Made by a program: the position numbers and the translations under genes. DNA of 16,593 bases from Clostridia bacterium (GTDB taxonomy: Bacteria; Bacillota; Clostridia; Oscillospirales; Acutalibacteraceae). The stretch lies in NCBI GenBank assembly GCA_024689165.1, contig JAILDS010000153.1, forward strand, positions 1 to 16,593. The letters are read 5' to 3'. Under the pieces are notes generated by a model. It was not told where the DNA came from. It ran no database searches and saw only the letters and a list, made by a program, of their open reading frames with translations. Positions 1-8,660 of the stretch are shown here, in pieces (the first letter of the stretch is position 1; each line of letters begins with the position of its first letter).

Positions 1-681
1 CGCTTCCGCGACTGGTTCGTAACGGACAAAACGCTGTTCCGGGACTTCATCAAAGCGGGCTTCCCCATGCTTTTCTCCGGCGCGAGCTGGGGTCTCGCCA
101 TGTTCGCTCAGTCAGCGATAACGGGACGCCTCGGTTCGGACGCCATAGCGGCGTCAAGCATAGCCGGCGCGGTATATTCCGTTCTGAGCGTCATATACGC
201 CTCCTCGGCGAACGCCTCCTCCGTCATCATCGCCAAGACCGTCGGGGAGGGCGACGTCGGGAAGGTCAAAAACGCCGCGAAGCTCTTCCAGCTTGTGTTC
301 CTCGCCCTCGGCCTTTTCTCCTGCACGCTGTCGCTGGCGACAAAAAACGCCGTGCTGTCGATGTACGACCTCACGGCGGGAGCGGCCGGTCTTGCGAACA
401 CCTTCCTGACGATCCAGTCATTTACCGTTATCGGATCGTCCTACCAGATGCCGTGTCTGTGCGGCATCGTCGCGGGCGGAGGACAAACGGACTTCGTGTT
501 CAAAAACGACCTTATTTTCATGTGGGGGATGGTCATCCCGGTATCCATCCTGAGCGCTTTCGTGTTCAAATGGCCCGTGCCGGTCACGTTCTTCTGCCTG
601 AAGCTCGACCAGATAGTCAAGTGCACGGTCGCAGCAGTCAAAACGAATAGATTCAACTGGATACGGACTCTGACGAGGTAA
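1..681 (+). CDS. MATE-family efflux transporter, C-terminal half (5' end outside window)
   Basis: The reading frame is open from base 1 to the TAA at 679-681, giving 226 residues. The ATG at 67 is internal, because the 22 codons before it continue smoothly (RFRDWFVTDK and onward). The protein is strongly hydrophobic, with several membrane segments. The loop KTVGEGDVGKVKNAAKL follows a helix ending in SSVIIA, as in the second half of MATE transporters, where an Ala/Gly-rich helix precedes a G(E)G.xxxA motif. MATE proteins are about 450 residues, so roughly the second half is seen. They export cationic or other small compounds using an H+ or Na+ gradient. The substrate cannot be read from this sequence. 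The gene converges on rdgB with only 11 bases between the stops, and no convincing terminator hairpin was found there. Confidence 0.85.
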   Translation, partial: RFRDWFVTDKTLFRDFIKAGFPMLFSGASWGLAMFAQSAITGRLGSDAIAASSIAGAVYSVLSVIYASSANASSVIIAKTVGEGDVGKVKNAAKLFQLVFLALGLFSCTLSLATKNAVLSMYDLTAGAAGLANTFLTIQSFTVIGSSYQMPCLCGIVAGGGQTDFVFKNDLIFMWGMVIPVSILSAFVFKWPVPVTFFCLKLDQIVKCTVAAVKTNRFNWIRTLTR

Positions 682-692
682 AAAAATCTATT

Positions 693-1286
693 TCAGTTTT
701 CTGGATTCAGCGCGTCCCGAAGCTTCTGAGCCAGTGCCCTGAGAGCGTTGCCCCTGTGGCTGACTGCGTCCTTTTCCTCGGCAGTGAGCGTCGCGAAGGC
801 CCTTCCGCCGTGGAAGAAGATCGGGTCGAAGCCGAAGCCGTTTTCACCCTGCGGCTCAAAGCCGATCTCTCCGTCGCAGCGTCCCTCGGCAGTGACCGTA
901 ACGCCGTCGGGGAACGCGCAGCAGACCGACGAGATGAAATACGCGCTTCTGTCGGAAGCCCCATCAAGCTCCTTTACGAGGAGCTTGATTTTTTCGGGAT
1001 AGGGCAGCTCTTCGCCGCCGTAACGGGCCGTGTACAGCCCGGGACGTCCTCCGAGCGCGCTCACGCAGAGCCCCGAGTCGTCCGCCACGCAGGGCATGCC
1101 CGTGTCCATCACTCCTGAAAAGGCCTTGAGTCTCGCGTTTTCGGCGAAGGTATTGCCCGTTTCCTCGACCTCATTGAGTATAAAGCCCGCCTCATGCGGC
1201 AAAAGCACGTTTATGCCCAGCGGCGAAAGGATCCTCGCGAGCTCCGTCCTTTTGCCGGCGTTGTGCGTGCAGATTATTATATCCAT
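693..1286 (-). CDS. rdgB: RdgB/HAM1-family non-canonical purine NTP pyrophosphatase
   Basis: This 197-residue protein has the usual family length. It hydrolyses dITP, XTP and ITP to the monophosphate plus pyrophosphate and so keeps deaminated purines out of DNA and RNA. Family hallmarks are visible in order: an N-terminal THNAGKRTELARIL (T/S-x-N-x-GK-x-x-E type, about residues 7-20), then FAENARLKA, VADDSGLCVSALGGRPGLYTARYGG with the acidic DDSG metal site, GFGFDPIF, and a C-terminal SHRGNALRAL. The start ATG (1286-1284) overlaps the ftsY stop by one base (TGATG). A GGAGGT ribosome site lies 8 bases upstream, inside the ftsY end (1295-1300), so translation is probably coupled to ftsY. It is the last gene of the minus-strand block. 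Confidence 0.95.
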   Translation of the reverse strand: MDIIICTHNAGKRTELARILSPLGINVLLPHEAGFILNEVEETGNTFAENARLKAFSGVMDTGMPCVADDSGLCVSALGGRPGLYTARYGGEELPYPEKIKLLVKELDGASDRSAYFISSVCCAFPDGVTVTAEGRCDGEIGFEPQGENGFGFDPIFFHGGRAFATLTAEEKDAVSHRGNALRALAQKLRDALNPEN

Positions 1287-2914
1287 CAGCCCTTACCTCC
1301 GAAAAGGGAGGAGAAGAAGCCTTTTTTCTTTTTGGGCTGTTCCTGACCGGAGGGAGCTGCGTCCTCCGGACCCTGCCGCTGTATGCCCGCGTCGGGCTCT
1401 GTCGCCTGTACGGCGGGCGCGGCGTCCTTAGCTTCCGCTTCAGTTCCGGAAACTTCCGCGCCGGCAGGAACGCCTGTTTCGTTTTTGTGGGAGATCTCGC
1501 CGAGGACCGCCATAAAGTAGTCCTCGCCCTTGTCCGCGGCCGGCTGAGATACGGCGTCCGTTCCCGCCGCTTCGGAAGCTTCTTCCGGCGTCTCTTCCGG
1601 CGCTTCGCTTTGAGCAGAGATCACAGACTCGGGCTCGGACTCGGTCGGCTGCGGTCCTTCGCCTTCTTCGGGCTCTACAGTCCCAGCTTCCTCAGATCCG
1701 ACCTGCCCTTCTTCGCTTTGTCCAAGGTCCTGAAGGGCTGCTGCCCCCTGACCAATCTCTTCGCCCAGGAGCCGTGCCCCTTCTTGAGCAATGAGATCTC
1801 CGAGCTGCTCAAATGCTTCTTCCTCGGTCTGAGCTGAGAATAGACCGCCTGCTTCAATTCCGCCTTCGTCAGAGCTTTCTGGTATTTCAGCTCCTTCCTG
1901 AGCTTCTTCTTCGCCTTCGGTTTCAACCGGCTGTAGATCCTCATAGCTCGACTTTCTGAAAAGCTCATCGTCGCGCTCCTCCTCTTTCTGTTTCTCGTCA
2001 ATGCCTTCAAACAGGCTTCTGGCGAACTCGTGCGGGTCGAACGGCTGCAGGTCGTCTATCTTCTCGCCCACGCCGATGAATTTAACGGGTATCTTGAGCT
2101 CGTTCTTGATCGAAAGCACTATGCCGCCGCGGGCGGTGCCGTCGAGCTTCGTGAGCACGATCCCCGTGATCTCGGCGACCTTGGCGAACTCCCGCGCCTG
2201 ACTGACGGCGTTCTGCCCCGTCGTGGCGTCGAGGACCAGCAGTATCTCGCGGTCGGAATACGGCAGTTCGCGGTCGATGACCTTGAATATCTTCGCGAGC
2301 TCCTCCATGAGGTTCTTTTTGTTCTGAAGCCTTCCCGCGGTGTCGCAGATGATTATATCGCAGTCGCGGGCCTTGCCCGCCTCGATGGTGTCGAAAACGA
2401 CAGCGGCGGGGTCCGCGCCCTCGTGGTGGCGTATCATTTCGACGCCCGCCCTGTCGGCCCACACGGCGAGTTGGTCGATCGCGGCGGCGCGGAAGGTGTC
2501 GGCGGCGCCGAGAATAACGGTTTTGCCCTCCGCTTTGTACATAGAGGCGAGCTTTCCGATAGTCGTCGTCTTGCCGGAGCCGTTCACGCCGATCATCAGC
2601 AAAACCGACGGAATGGTAATCAGCCCCATGTCCTCGCCGCCCTCGAGAAGCTCGGCGATGATATCTTCGAGCGCCTGTTTGATCTCACCGGTGCTCTTTA
2701 TGCGCTCGCTCCTGACGCGTTCGCGCAGTTTTTCGACGATCTCCACCGAGGTCTGCACGCCCACGTCGCCGAGGACGAGTATCTCCTCAAGATCGGTATA
2801 AAGGTCCTCCGTGAACTCGTCGTAGCTCTCCATCATGCTGTCGAGCGCCGACGACATCTTATTGCGGGTCTTGGCAAGGCCGCTGTTTACTTTTCTTTTG
2901 CTGAACCATCCCAT
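1286..2914 (-). CDS. ftsY: Signal recognition particle receptor FtsY with long C-terminal acidic extension
   Basis: FtsY is the SRP receptor GTPase that delivers ribosome-nascent chain complexes to the membrane. The NG domain fills about residues 1-308. It holds the helical N domain, the P-loop GVNGSGKT (109-116), ADTFRAAA, DTAGR (191-195), TKLDGTARGG (255-264) and GVGEKIDDLQPFD (281-293), all canonical. The family usually ends about here when there is an N-terminal acidic A domain or none. This protein instead continues for about 234 Glu/Ala/Gly/Ser-rich residues and closes with a Lys4-Gly-Phe-Phe-Ser-Ser-Leu-Phe motif (528-542). The N-terminus MGWFSKRK is the short form common in Gram-positives. 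The start is fixed by GGAGGA at 2921-2926, 6 bases upstream, inside the smc end. The gene overlaps smc by 28 bases. Function of the core is certain; the role of the tail is unknown. Confidence 0.97.
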   Translation of the reverse strand: MGWFSKRKVNSGLAKTRNKMSSALDSMMESYDEFTEDLYTDLEEILVLGDVGVQTSVEIVEKLRERVRSERIKSTGEIKQALEDIIAELLEGGEDMGLITIPSVLLMIGVNGSGKTTTIGKLASMYKAEGKTVILGAADTFRAAAIDQLAVWADRAGVEMIRHHEGADPAAVVFDTIEAGKARDCDIIICDTAGRLQNKKNLMEELAKIFKVIDRELPYSDREILLVLDATTGQNAVSQAREFAKVAEITGIVLTKLDGTARGGIVLSIKNELKIPVKFIGVGEKIDDLQPFDPHEFARSLFEGIDEKQKEEERDDELFRKSSYEDLQPVETEGEEEAQEGAEIPESSDEGGIEAGGLFSAQTEEEAFEQLGDLIAQEGARLLGEEIGQGAAALQDLGQSEEGQVGSEEAGTVEPEEGEGPQPTESEPESVISAQSEAPEETPEEASEAAGTDAVSQPAADKGEDYFMAVLGEISHKNETGVPAGAEVSGTEAEAKDAAPAVQATEPDAGIQRQGPEDAAPSGQEQPKKKKGFFSSLFGGKG

Positions 2915-5900
2915 GCGGTATCCTCCAGTTTGACCAGTTTGCTGATCCCCTCGTCCTGCATCGTAACGCCGTAGAGGGTGTCCGCCTCTTCCATGGTGCC
3001 GCGGCGGTGGGTGATCAATATGAACTGCGTATTGTCCGCCATGGAGCGGACGTATTCGGCGTAACGCCTGACGTTGACGTCGTCAAGAGCAGCCTCGACC
3101 TCGTCGAATATGCAGAAAGGCGCGGGGTTAGCCTTGAGTATCGCGAAAATGAGCGCGATTGCGCAAAGCCCCTTTTCGCCGCCGGAAAGCAGGTTCATGG
3201 ACCTGACGTTTTTTCCGGGCGGCTGTGCCCTGACCGAGATATCGCTTTCAAGAAGGTCGTTCTCGTCCTCAAGGTACAGTTTGGCGGTGCCGCCTCCGAA
3301 AAGCCGGGTAAAGGCGTCCGAAAAATGGCCGTTTATCTCGTCGAACGATTTTTTGAAACGCGCGGCCATCTCCTCCGTCAGCTCTTTAGTGAGGTCGGTC
3401 AGCTCTTTTTTGCTCTTTTCAACGTCGTCGAGCTGTTTTTTCATGAACTCGTAACGTTCGGAGACCTCTTTGTACTCCTCCGCGGCGGAGGGATTCACCG
3501 TACCAAGGGCGCGGATCCGGGATCTGACCGAGGCAAGCTCCTTCCTCGCCTCCGGCGGATCCTCGATCGTGATACCGAGCTCTGCCGCCTCGCGGCGGGT
3601 AAGGCTGTATTCTGCGTAAAGCCTGTTGTCCGCCTCCGTTACGCCCGCTTCGGCGTTCTCGCGTTCGGCCTCGAGACGAACGCGCTCCGCGGCGAGCTTT
3701 TCGCGCAGGTCGCTGAGCTCGCGTTCCTCCGCTCTGAGCTCGGAGGACCTCTGTTCGCGGCTCTGACGCGCCGAAACGCAGTCGGCGATACTCGAGCGGC
3801 GTTCCTCCGCCCCGCGGCGCAGTCCGAGCGCTTCGTTCTTTATCCCGTCCGCGCGGGCTTCCATATCCCTTGCGGCAAGAAGGTGCTGTTCCCGCTCTTC
3901 CGACAGCCGACCCGCCTGCTCGGAGCCTGCCGCGAGTCTGTCCCGCAGCTCGGAGGCCGCCTGTTCGAGGGATTCTTTTTCCTTGACGAGTCCGACCAAC
4001 TCGAGATTGATCTCATTGAGCCTGTCCTGCGCCGCCTTTTCGAGGTCGAGCGCGTCGGCGGAACGTCCCGATTTTTGATCGAGCTCCTCTTTTATCCTGC
4101 CGCTCTGCTCCTCGAGCGAAGCTATTTCGGCGTTCGCCTCGGCGCTCCTGCCCGAAAACGCCTTTATGCGCGCCTCGAGCATGCTGACGGCGGCGTTGAG
4201 TACGCTGAGCCTGTCCGCGTTGTTTTTGACGTCCGCCGCAGCGCTCTCCGCGGCGAGGTTCGCGTCGTAAAACAGCTTCGCGGCTTCGTCGTTTTCGGCT
4301 TCGGCGGCACTGATCTGAGTCCTGAGCGAATTCGCCTCCGCCTCTGCGCTCCTGCGCCTGTCGTCCGCTTCGCGGAGCTCGGCCTGCCGCGCCTCTACGC
4401 GCTTCTTCATCTCTTCGATCGAGCCGGAGCGCGTCAGAAACGCAGTGTTGTTCCCGCGGGAGCCTCCCGTGAAGGAACCGCCCGCGTTGATGACCTGACC
4501 GTCGAGAGTGACTATCCTGAACTTGTAGCCGTGCCTTTTGGCAAGGGCGGAAGCGGTGTCGAGGTCGTCAGCAACGACGGTACGCGACAGAAGCGAGCTG
4601 ATTATGACGGCATATTCGCTGTCATAATCTACAAGCTCGCTCGCCCTGCCGAAAACGCCTTCCTCGCGTCTCAGGTCCGGCGCGTGCGCGCCCCTGTCGG
4701 TGACGGAGTTGAGGGGCAGGAAAGTGCACCTTCCGAGGTCGTTGTCCTTGAGGAACCTTATCGCGCGTTTCGCGTCCGCGTCGGTCTCGGTGACGATGTT
4801 CTGGACTGCCGCCCCGAGCGCGGTCTCTATCGCGACGGCGTATTTCGGATCGGTCTTTATGAGCTTGGAAACGGTCCCGCGGATACCGGTCAGCCTTCCC
4901 TGTGAAGCGGCTTTGACCACGGCGCGGACGGAGCCGTAATACCCGTCCATGTTCTTCTCGGTCTCGACGAGGAACGAAAGCCTGTTCTTTTCATCGGCAA
5001 GCCTGACTGAAAGCTCGTTGTACCGGGCGTTCGCCTTTTCAAGGGCGGCGAGCCGGAGCGACTGCTTCATCCTGAGCCCTTCGAGGACGTTTGCCGCGCC
5101 GGTCCTTTTGTCACGGCACTCCCCGAGCTGTTTTTTCGCCTTTTCGGAGACGGCGGCGAGCTCTTTGGCTTTTTCGGCAAGCGCGTCCCTGTCGGCACGG
5201 CTCGTCACGAGCTGGGATCCAAGCTCGTCCGCGGACGATTGCGCGGATTTTGCGCCGACGGTGCTCTCGGAGATCCTGACCGTGAGCGACGCGAGCTCGT
5301 CGGCAAGCTCTTTTATGTCGCCGGAAAGCTCTCCGGACTGCTTTCGCGCGCCCGCAAGCTCCTGCGCGGCCTTGTCCCTCCGCGCGTTCGCGTCTTCTAT
5401 CTTCTTTTCGACTGCGGCCTTTTCCTCTGCGTTGGTCTTTATCCTCAGCGACAGCTCGTCCGCCGCGTCGCTGTCCCGGCTGATGGTGTTTTCTATCTGC
5501 TGCGCGAGCGCTTTTTCGTTTTCGGCGTTTGCCCTGAGGACCGCGCTCTCGCTTTCCTTCTCCGCGGCAAGAGAATCGAGCTCCCCCGACTCCCGCTGAA
5601 GGTTTTCTATACGGACGGTCTCGGCCCGGACGGCTTCATCCGCTTCCTCGGTCAGTTTTACGACGTTTTCGAGCTTTGAAGCCGTGTCCGCGTACTGCGC
5701 CTCGGCGACCGTCAGCTTGTTCCGGGCGTCTTTGAGCCGTCTTTCCTCACGCGCAGCGTCAAGCAGCCACAGGCCTATCTCGAGCGTTCTGCGGCTGTCG
5801 GCGAGAGCGAGATATTTTTCAGCCTTTTCCGCCTGTCTTTTAAGAGGCCCGACGCGCGACTCAAGCTCGCCCATGATGTCGCGCAGGCGGACGAGATTGT

Positions 5901-6456
5901 CCTCCGCGCTTTCAAGCCGTCTGAGCGTCTCGGCGCGGCGGTAGCGGTAGTGGGAGATACCGGACGCCTCCTCGAGCATATCGCGCCTGTCGGAGGATTT
6001 TGCCCCGACAAGCTCCTCTATCTTGCCCTGACCGACCATGGAGTAGCCGTCGCGCCCGAGGCCCGTGTCCATAAACAGCTCGTTGACGTCCTTCAGCCGG
6101 ACGTTTTTGCCGTTGATCTTATAGTTCGACTCGCCGGAACGGTAATACTCCCGGGTGACCTCGACAAGATCGGCGTCGTTATTCAGCGCGCGGTCGGCGT
6201 TGTCGAGCGTCAGTGTGACCCGGCAGAAGCCGTGGGCCGTCTTTGAGTTCGTGCCGCCGAAGATGACGTCCTCCATCTTGCCCGAACGGAGCGTCTTCGC
6301 GCTCTGCTCGCCGAGTACCCAGCGCACCGCGTCGGAGATGTTGCTTTTACCCGACCCGTTAGGCCCGACGACAGCCGTAAGACCGCGCTCAAAATCAAGC
6401 ACGGTCTTGTCGGGGAACGACTTGAAACCCTGAAGAGCAATCGATCTGAGATACAT
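2887..6456 (-). CDS. smc: Chromosome segregation/condensation protein SMC
   Basis: This 1189-residue protein has the full length of bacterial SMC, the ATPase that with ScpA and ScpB organises and segregates the chromosome. The N-terminal head starts with the classic MYLRSIALQGFKSF and Walker A GPNGSGKSN (31-39), followed by SDAVRWVLGEQSAKTLRSG. Two long Ala/Glu/Arg-rich coiled-coil arms flank a hinge at roughly 510-665, recognisable from GIRGTVSKLI and the Gly-rich GGSFTGGSRG. The C-terminal head carries the signature LLSGGEKG (1089-1096), Walker B with DE at 1118-1119 (CIFDEVEAALDD), and a switch His in ITHRRGTME. The start ATG directly abuts the stop of the upstream membrane protein gene (TAAATG). 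No clear ribosome site precedes it, so translation is probably coupled. Gene order smc-ftsY is a conserved Bacillota arrangement. Confidence 0.98.
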   Translation of the reverse strand: MYLRSIALQGFKSFPDKTVLDFERGLTAVVGPNGSGKSNISDAVRWVLGEQSAKTLRSGKMEDVIFGGTNSKTAHGFCRVTLTLDNADRALNNDADLVEVTREYYRSGESNYKINGKNVRLKDVNELFMDTGLGRDGYSMVGQGKIEELVGAKSSDRRDMLEEASGISHYRYRRAETLRRLESAEDNLVRLRDIMGELESRVGPLKRQAEKAEKYLALADSRRTLEIGLWLLDAAREERRLKDARNKLTVAEAQYADTASKLENVVKLTEEADEAVRAETVRIENLQRESGELDSLAAEKESESAVLRANAENEKALAQQIENTISRDSDAADELSLRIKTNAEEKAAVEKKIEDANARRDKAAQELAGARKQSGELSGDIKELADELASLTVRISESTVGAKSAQSSADELGSQLVTSRADRDALAEKAKELAAVSEKAKKQLGECRDKRTGAANVLEGLRMKQSLRLAALEKANARYNELSVRLADEKNRLSFLVETEKNMDGYYGSVRAVVKAASQGRLTGIRGTVSKLIKTDPKYAVAIETALGAAVQNIVTETDADAKRAIRFLKDNDLGRCTFLPLNSVTDRGAHAPDLRREEGVFGRASELVDYDSEYAVIISSLLSRTVVADDLDTASALAKRHGYKFRIVTLDGQVINAGGSFTGGSRGNNTAFLTRSGSIEEMKKRVEARQAELREADDRRRSAEAEANSLRTQISAAEAENDEAAKLFYDANLAAESAAADVKNNADRLSVLNAAVSMLEARIKAFSGRSAEANAEIASLEEQSGRIKEELDQKSGRSADALDLEKAAQDRLNEINLELVGLVKEKESLEQAASELRDRLAAGSEQAGRLSEEREQHLLAARDMEARADGIKNEALGLRRGAEERRSSIADCVSARQSREQRSSELRAEERELSDLREKLAAERVRLEAERENAEAGVTEADNRLYAEYSLTRREAAELGITIEDPPEARKELASVRSRIRALGTVNPSAAEEYKEVSERYEFMKKQLDDVEKSKKELTDLTKELTEEMAARFKKSFDEINGHFSDAFTRLFGGGTAKLYLEDENDLLESDISVRAQPPGKNVRSMNLLSGGEKGLCAIALIFAILKANPAPFCIFDEVEAALDDVNVRRYAEYVRSMADNTQFILITHRRGTMEEADTLYGVTMQDEGISKLVKLEDTAWDGSAKEK

Positions 6457-8646
6457 TTACAGCCAGAATGAGACGGCGTGTGCGGCGGAATAATAGTACT
6501 GCGGCCTGTAAAGCTTTGCGGAGCTTATATCGTCGACGCACAGCAGCGCGAGACAGCAGATGACTGTGACTATACACATCACGTACGCGGCGGAACCAGC
6601 GGTCCTCCTCGCCTTCGGGCTCATTTCATCGTAAAGCGCGCACGCGGCGAAGGCGGAAGCGAACAGGACGAGGAACAGCATATCCGCGTAATACCTTGAC
6701 AGTATCCCCGCCATCTGCGCGTCCGCGACGGCGATCACAACGGAGCCGACGAGGCAGATAAGGAAGGGCACGGCGAAACGGCGTTTTTTCATCGCCCTGA
6801 ACCCCTTAGGCGTCAGGCCCAGAAGGGCGGGCATGGTATACGGCAGCGCGAAAACGGAGCCGAAGGTCGCGAAGTAGATCACCGTCCCCTGGTAGGAGGA
6901 ATCCGTGAAGGTCGTGTAACGGATGAACGGGAAGCCGATGGACGTATCGGGCAGCTCAAGGAAATACGCGAACAGGGCGGAACCGATCCTGCCGACCTTG
7001 AAGCCGCGGACAGTCATGTCGTTATTGGTAAGGTTGTAGTTCGCGCCGAAATCGAACGGCGAGCCGAAACGGGCGTAATTGTACCACATAAGGCCGGCGG
7101 CGACGACCGCCATCGGGGCCAGCGCAAGAACGGTGGGAAGAAGGCCTTTTTTCGAGAACAGAGTCCTGTTCCCGAAAACGCTTTTCCAGAAGATCGGCAC
7201 CGCAAGAGCCGCCGAAAGGAACACCTGCGGCCTGCAGCCGGCGACGAGCGCCATGCAAAGCGAGCCGAGGCAGACGAGGACGGGATCGACTCCGAAACGG
7301 CTCAGCTTCCGCCCCTTGGCCATCTCCGGGGCGTCGGTCCCTTCGGACACGGACGGCGCGGGGACGTCCCGCACGGAAGCGAGCCAGAAGGCAAGTCCCG
7401 TGACCGCGAACGCAAGCGCGGAGATGATGGGTATGCAGTACAGGTCGGCGTGCTTTGAAAGGAACACCGTCGAAAGATACGCCGCGGGAGCCGTGAAAGC
7501 CATCATGACGGAAAACGGGACGTTTTTCGCGTATTTGCGGCGGAAGAGGATCGCAAGCGCGAAGAAGCCCGCGACGAAAAGAGCCGCAAAGCAGAAATAC
7601 GCCGCGACGTTCGGCAGGTTATGCCCCGTTATCACGTAATAAGGCAGATAGAGCAGCACGCACGGGACGACCCCGAAATAAACGTAGTACTTTCCCTCGA
7701 AATACGCGGTGTCCCAACGGTAGGCATTCCCCTGCCGCGCGCCGTAGTCGTAAGGGTCCTCCAGCTCGGAAAGGAATTCCGGCGCGTCCCCGAGATCCAG
7801 TTTTCCGGACTTAAAAGCCTTGGCAAGCTCCTGATACTGCCCGTGGTGGCTCGCCTCCTGATTCGCCTCGGTCCCGTTGAAAAGCATGGTCGCGCCTATG
7901 GCCCCCAGGGTCAGCAGGGCGGCGAAGGCGGCCGCAAGCAGGCGTTTGAGCCTCGTTCTGAAGAACGTCCTTTTCCAGACTCTCGAAGCGGGGCGGAAAA
8001 GATAACAGGAAAAAAGGAACGCGAACAGCGCGAAAAGCCGGAAGAAATTCAGCGACAGCGGAGTGTTTTTGTTGAACCCGATACCGAGAAGATCCGGTTT
8101 GATATAACTCTGAGGTCCGGTCAGCTTTACGACTACCTTGCTGACGGAATCGGTCAGATTGAAGAAGATATAGTGGCTCGCCTCGACGTCCTTGAGAACG
8201 GTCCGCTTTGAAAACGTAACGCCCTTGACGTTGGCGGAATCATACGCCGTGACCTGTACGTTTATCGGCTCGTTGTCGCCGGTGTAGCCGAATTCCTTAC
8301 GGGAGGGGACGTTGTGGTCCTTGCCGTCGTAGGTGCTCTGAGCGTTGATGAACATATTTTTCACCGGCGAGCCGTCGAAGGTATAAGTGACCGTTATCGC
8401 GCCGTCGTCCGCGGTCTCCGAGCTTTCCTCGGAGCCCGAGGGCAGAGAGGCGTATTTTGCGGACAGGAAGTGCTTCCAGTTGAAAACGAACAGCTCGGAC
8501 ACTATGCACAGCGAAAGTACGGCCGCCGCTACGCAGGCGAGCCTCGCGGGCAGATTGTCCTTGAATTGTTTATGCGCGAAAACGCCCGCCGCGGCGCACA
8601 GGGCGGCGGCGAAAAGCGCGAGCGCAAAATATATCCATTCGTTCAT
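6457..8646 (-). CDS. Polytopic membrane protein, GT-C glycosyltransferase-like, function unknown
   Basis: I do not recognise a named family with certainty. The 729 residues show two N-terminal membrane helices (about 5-25 and 33-56). A soluble beta-rich, probably extracytoplasmic segment follows (about 60-190, with many Thr, Val, Asp and Tyr). Then come about ten or more further helices from about 198 to the end. Between helices, at about 260-325, is a conserved-looking outside loop ending in YRWDTAYFEGKYYVYFGVVP, a pattern I associate with GT-C-type membrane glycosyltransferases that use polyprenyl-linked sugars. That assignment is inference. The start has GGAG 7 bases upstream and a good promoter at 8679-8706. 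It is the first gene of the block containing smc, ftsY and rdgB, a place often taken by rnc in Bacillota. Confidence 0.6.
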   Translation of the reverse strand: MNEWIYFALALFAAALCAAAGVFAHKQFKDNLPARLACVAAAVLSLCIVSELFVFNWKHFLSAKYASLPSGSEESSETADDGAITVTYTFDGSPVKNMFINAQSTYDGKDHNVPSRKEFGYTGDNEPINVQVTAYDSANVKGVTFSKRTVLKDVEASHYIFFNLTDSVSKVVVKLTGPQSYIKPDLLGIGFNKNTPLSLNFFRLFALFAFLFSCYLFRPASRVWKRTFFRTRLKRLLAAAFAALLTLGAIGATMLFNGTEANQEASHHGQYQELAKAFKSGKLDLGDAPEFLSELEDPYDYGARQGNAYRWDTAYFEGKYYVYFGVVPCVLLYLPYYVITGHNLPNVAAYFCFAALFVAGFFALAILFRRKYAKNVPFSVMMAFTAPAAYLSTVFLSKHADLYCIPIISALAFAVTGLAFWLASVRDVPAPSVSEGTDAPEMAKGRKLSRFGVDPVLVCLGSLCMALVAGCRPQVFLSAALAVPIFWKSVFGNRTLFSKKGLLPTVLALAPMAVVAAGLMWYNYARFGSPFDFGANYNLTNNDMTVRGFKVGRIGSALFAYFLELPDTSIGFPFIRYTTFTDSSYQGTVIYFATFGSVFALPYTMPALLGLTPKGFRAMKKRRFAVPFLICLVGSVVIAVADAQMAGILSRYYADMLFLVLFASAFAACALYDEMSPKARRTAGSAAYVMCIVTVICCLALLCVDDISSAKLYRPQYYYSAAHAVSFWL

Positions 8647-8660
8647 CGGGATGCTCCGTC

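Noticed and set aside
682..692. Possible bidirectional terminator between the MATE gene and rdgB
   Set aside because: Only an A-run/T-run is present. No GC-rich stem could be built in the 11-base gap or the adjacent coding ends.
1675..2010. Lys/Arg-rich minus-strand frame (111 residues) within the ftsY tail
   Set aside because: It is the shifted frame of Glu codon runs (GAA/GAG read as AAG/AGA). No ribosome site was seen and the frame of ftsY is continuous through it.
3007..4905. Long plus-strand open frame (632 residues) opposite smc
   Set aside because: It is an antisense shadow of the smc coiled-coil and hinge in GC-rich codons. The product is Arg/Val/Leu-rich without domain pattern, and smc on the other strand is unambiguous.
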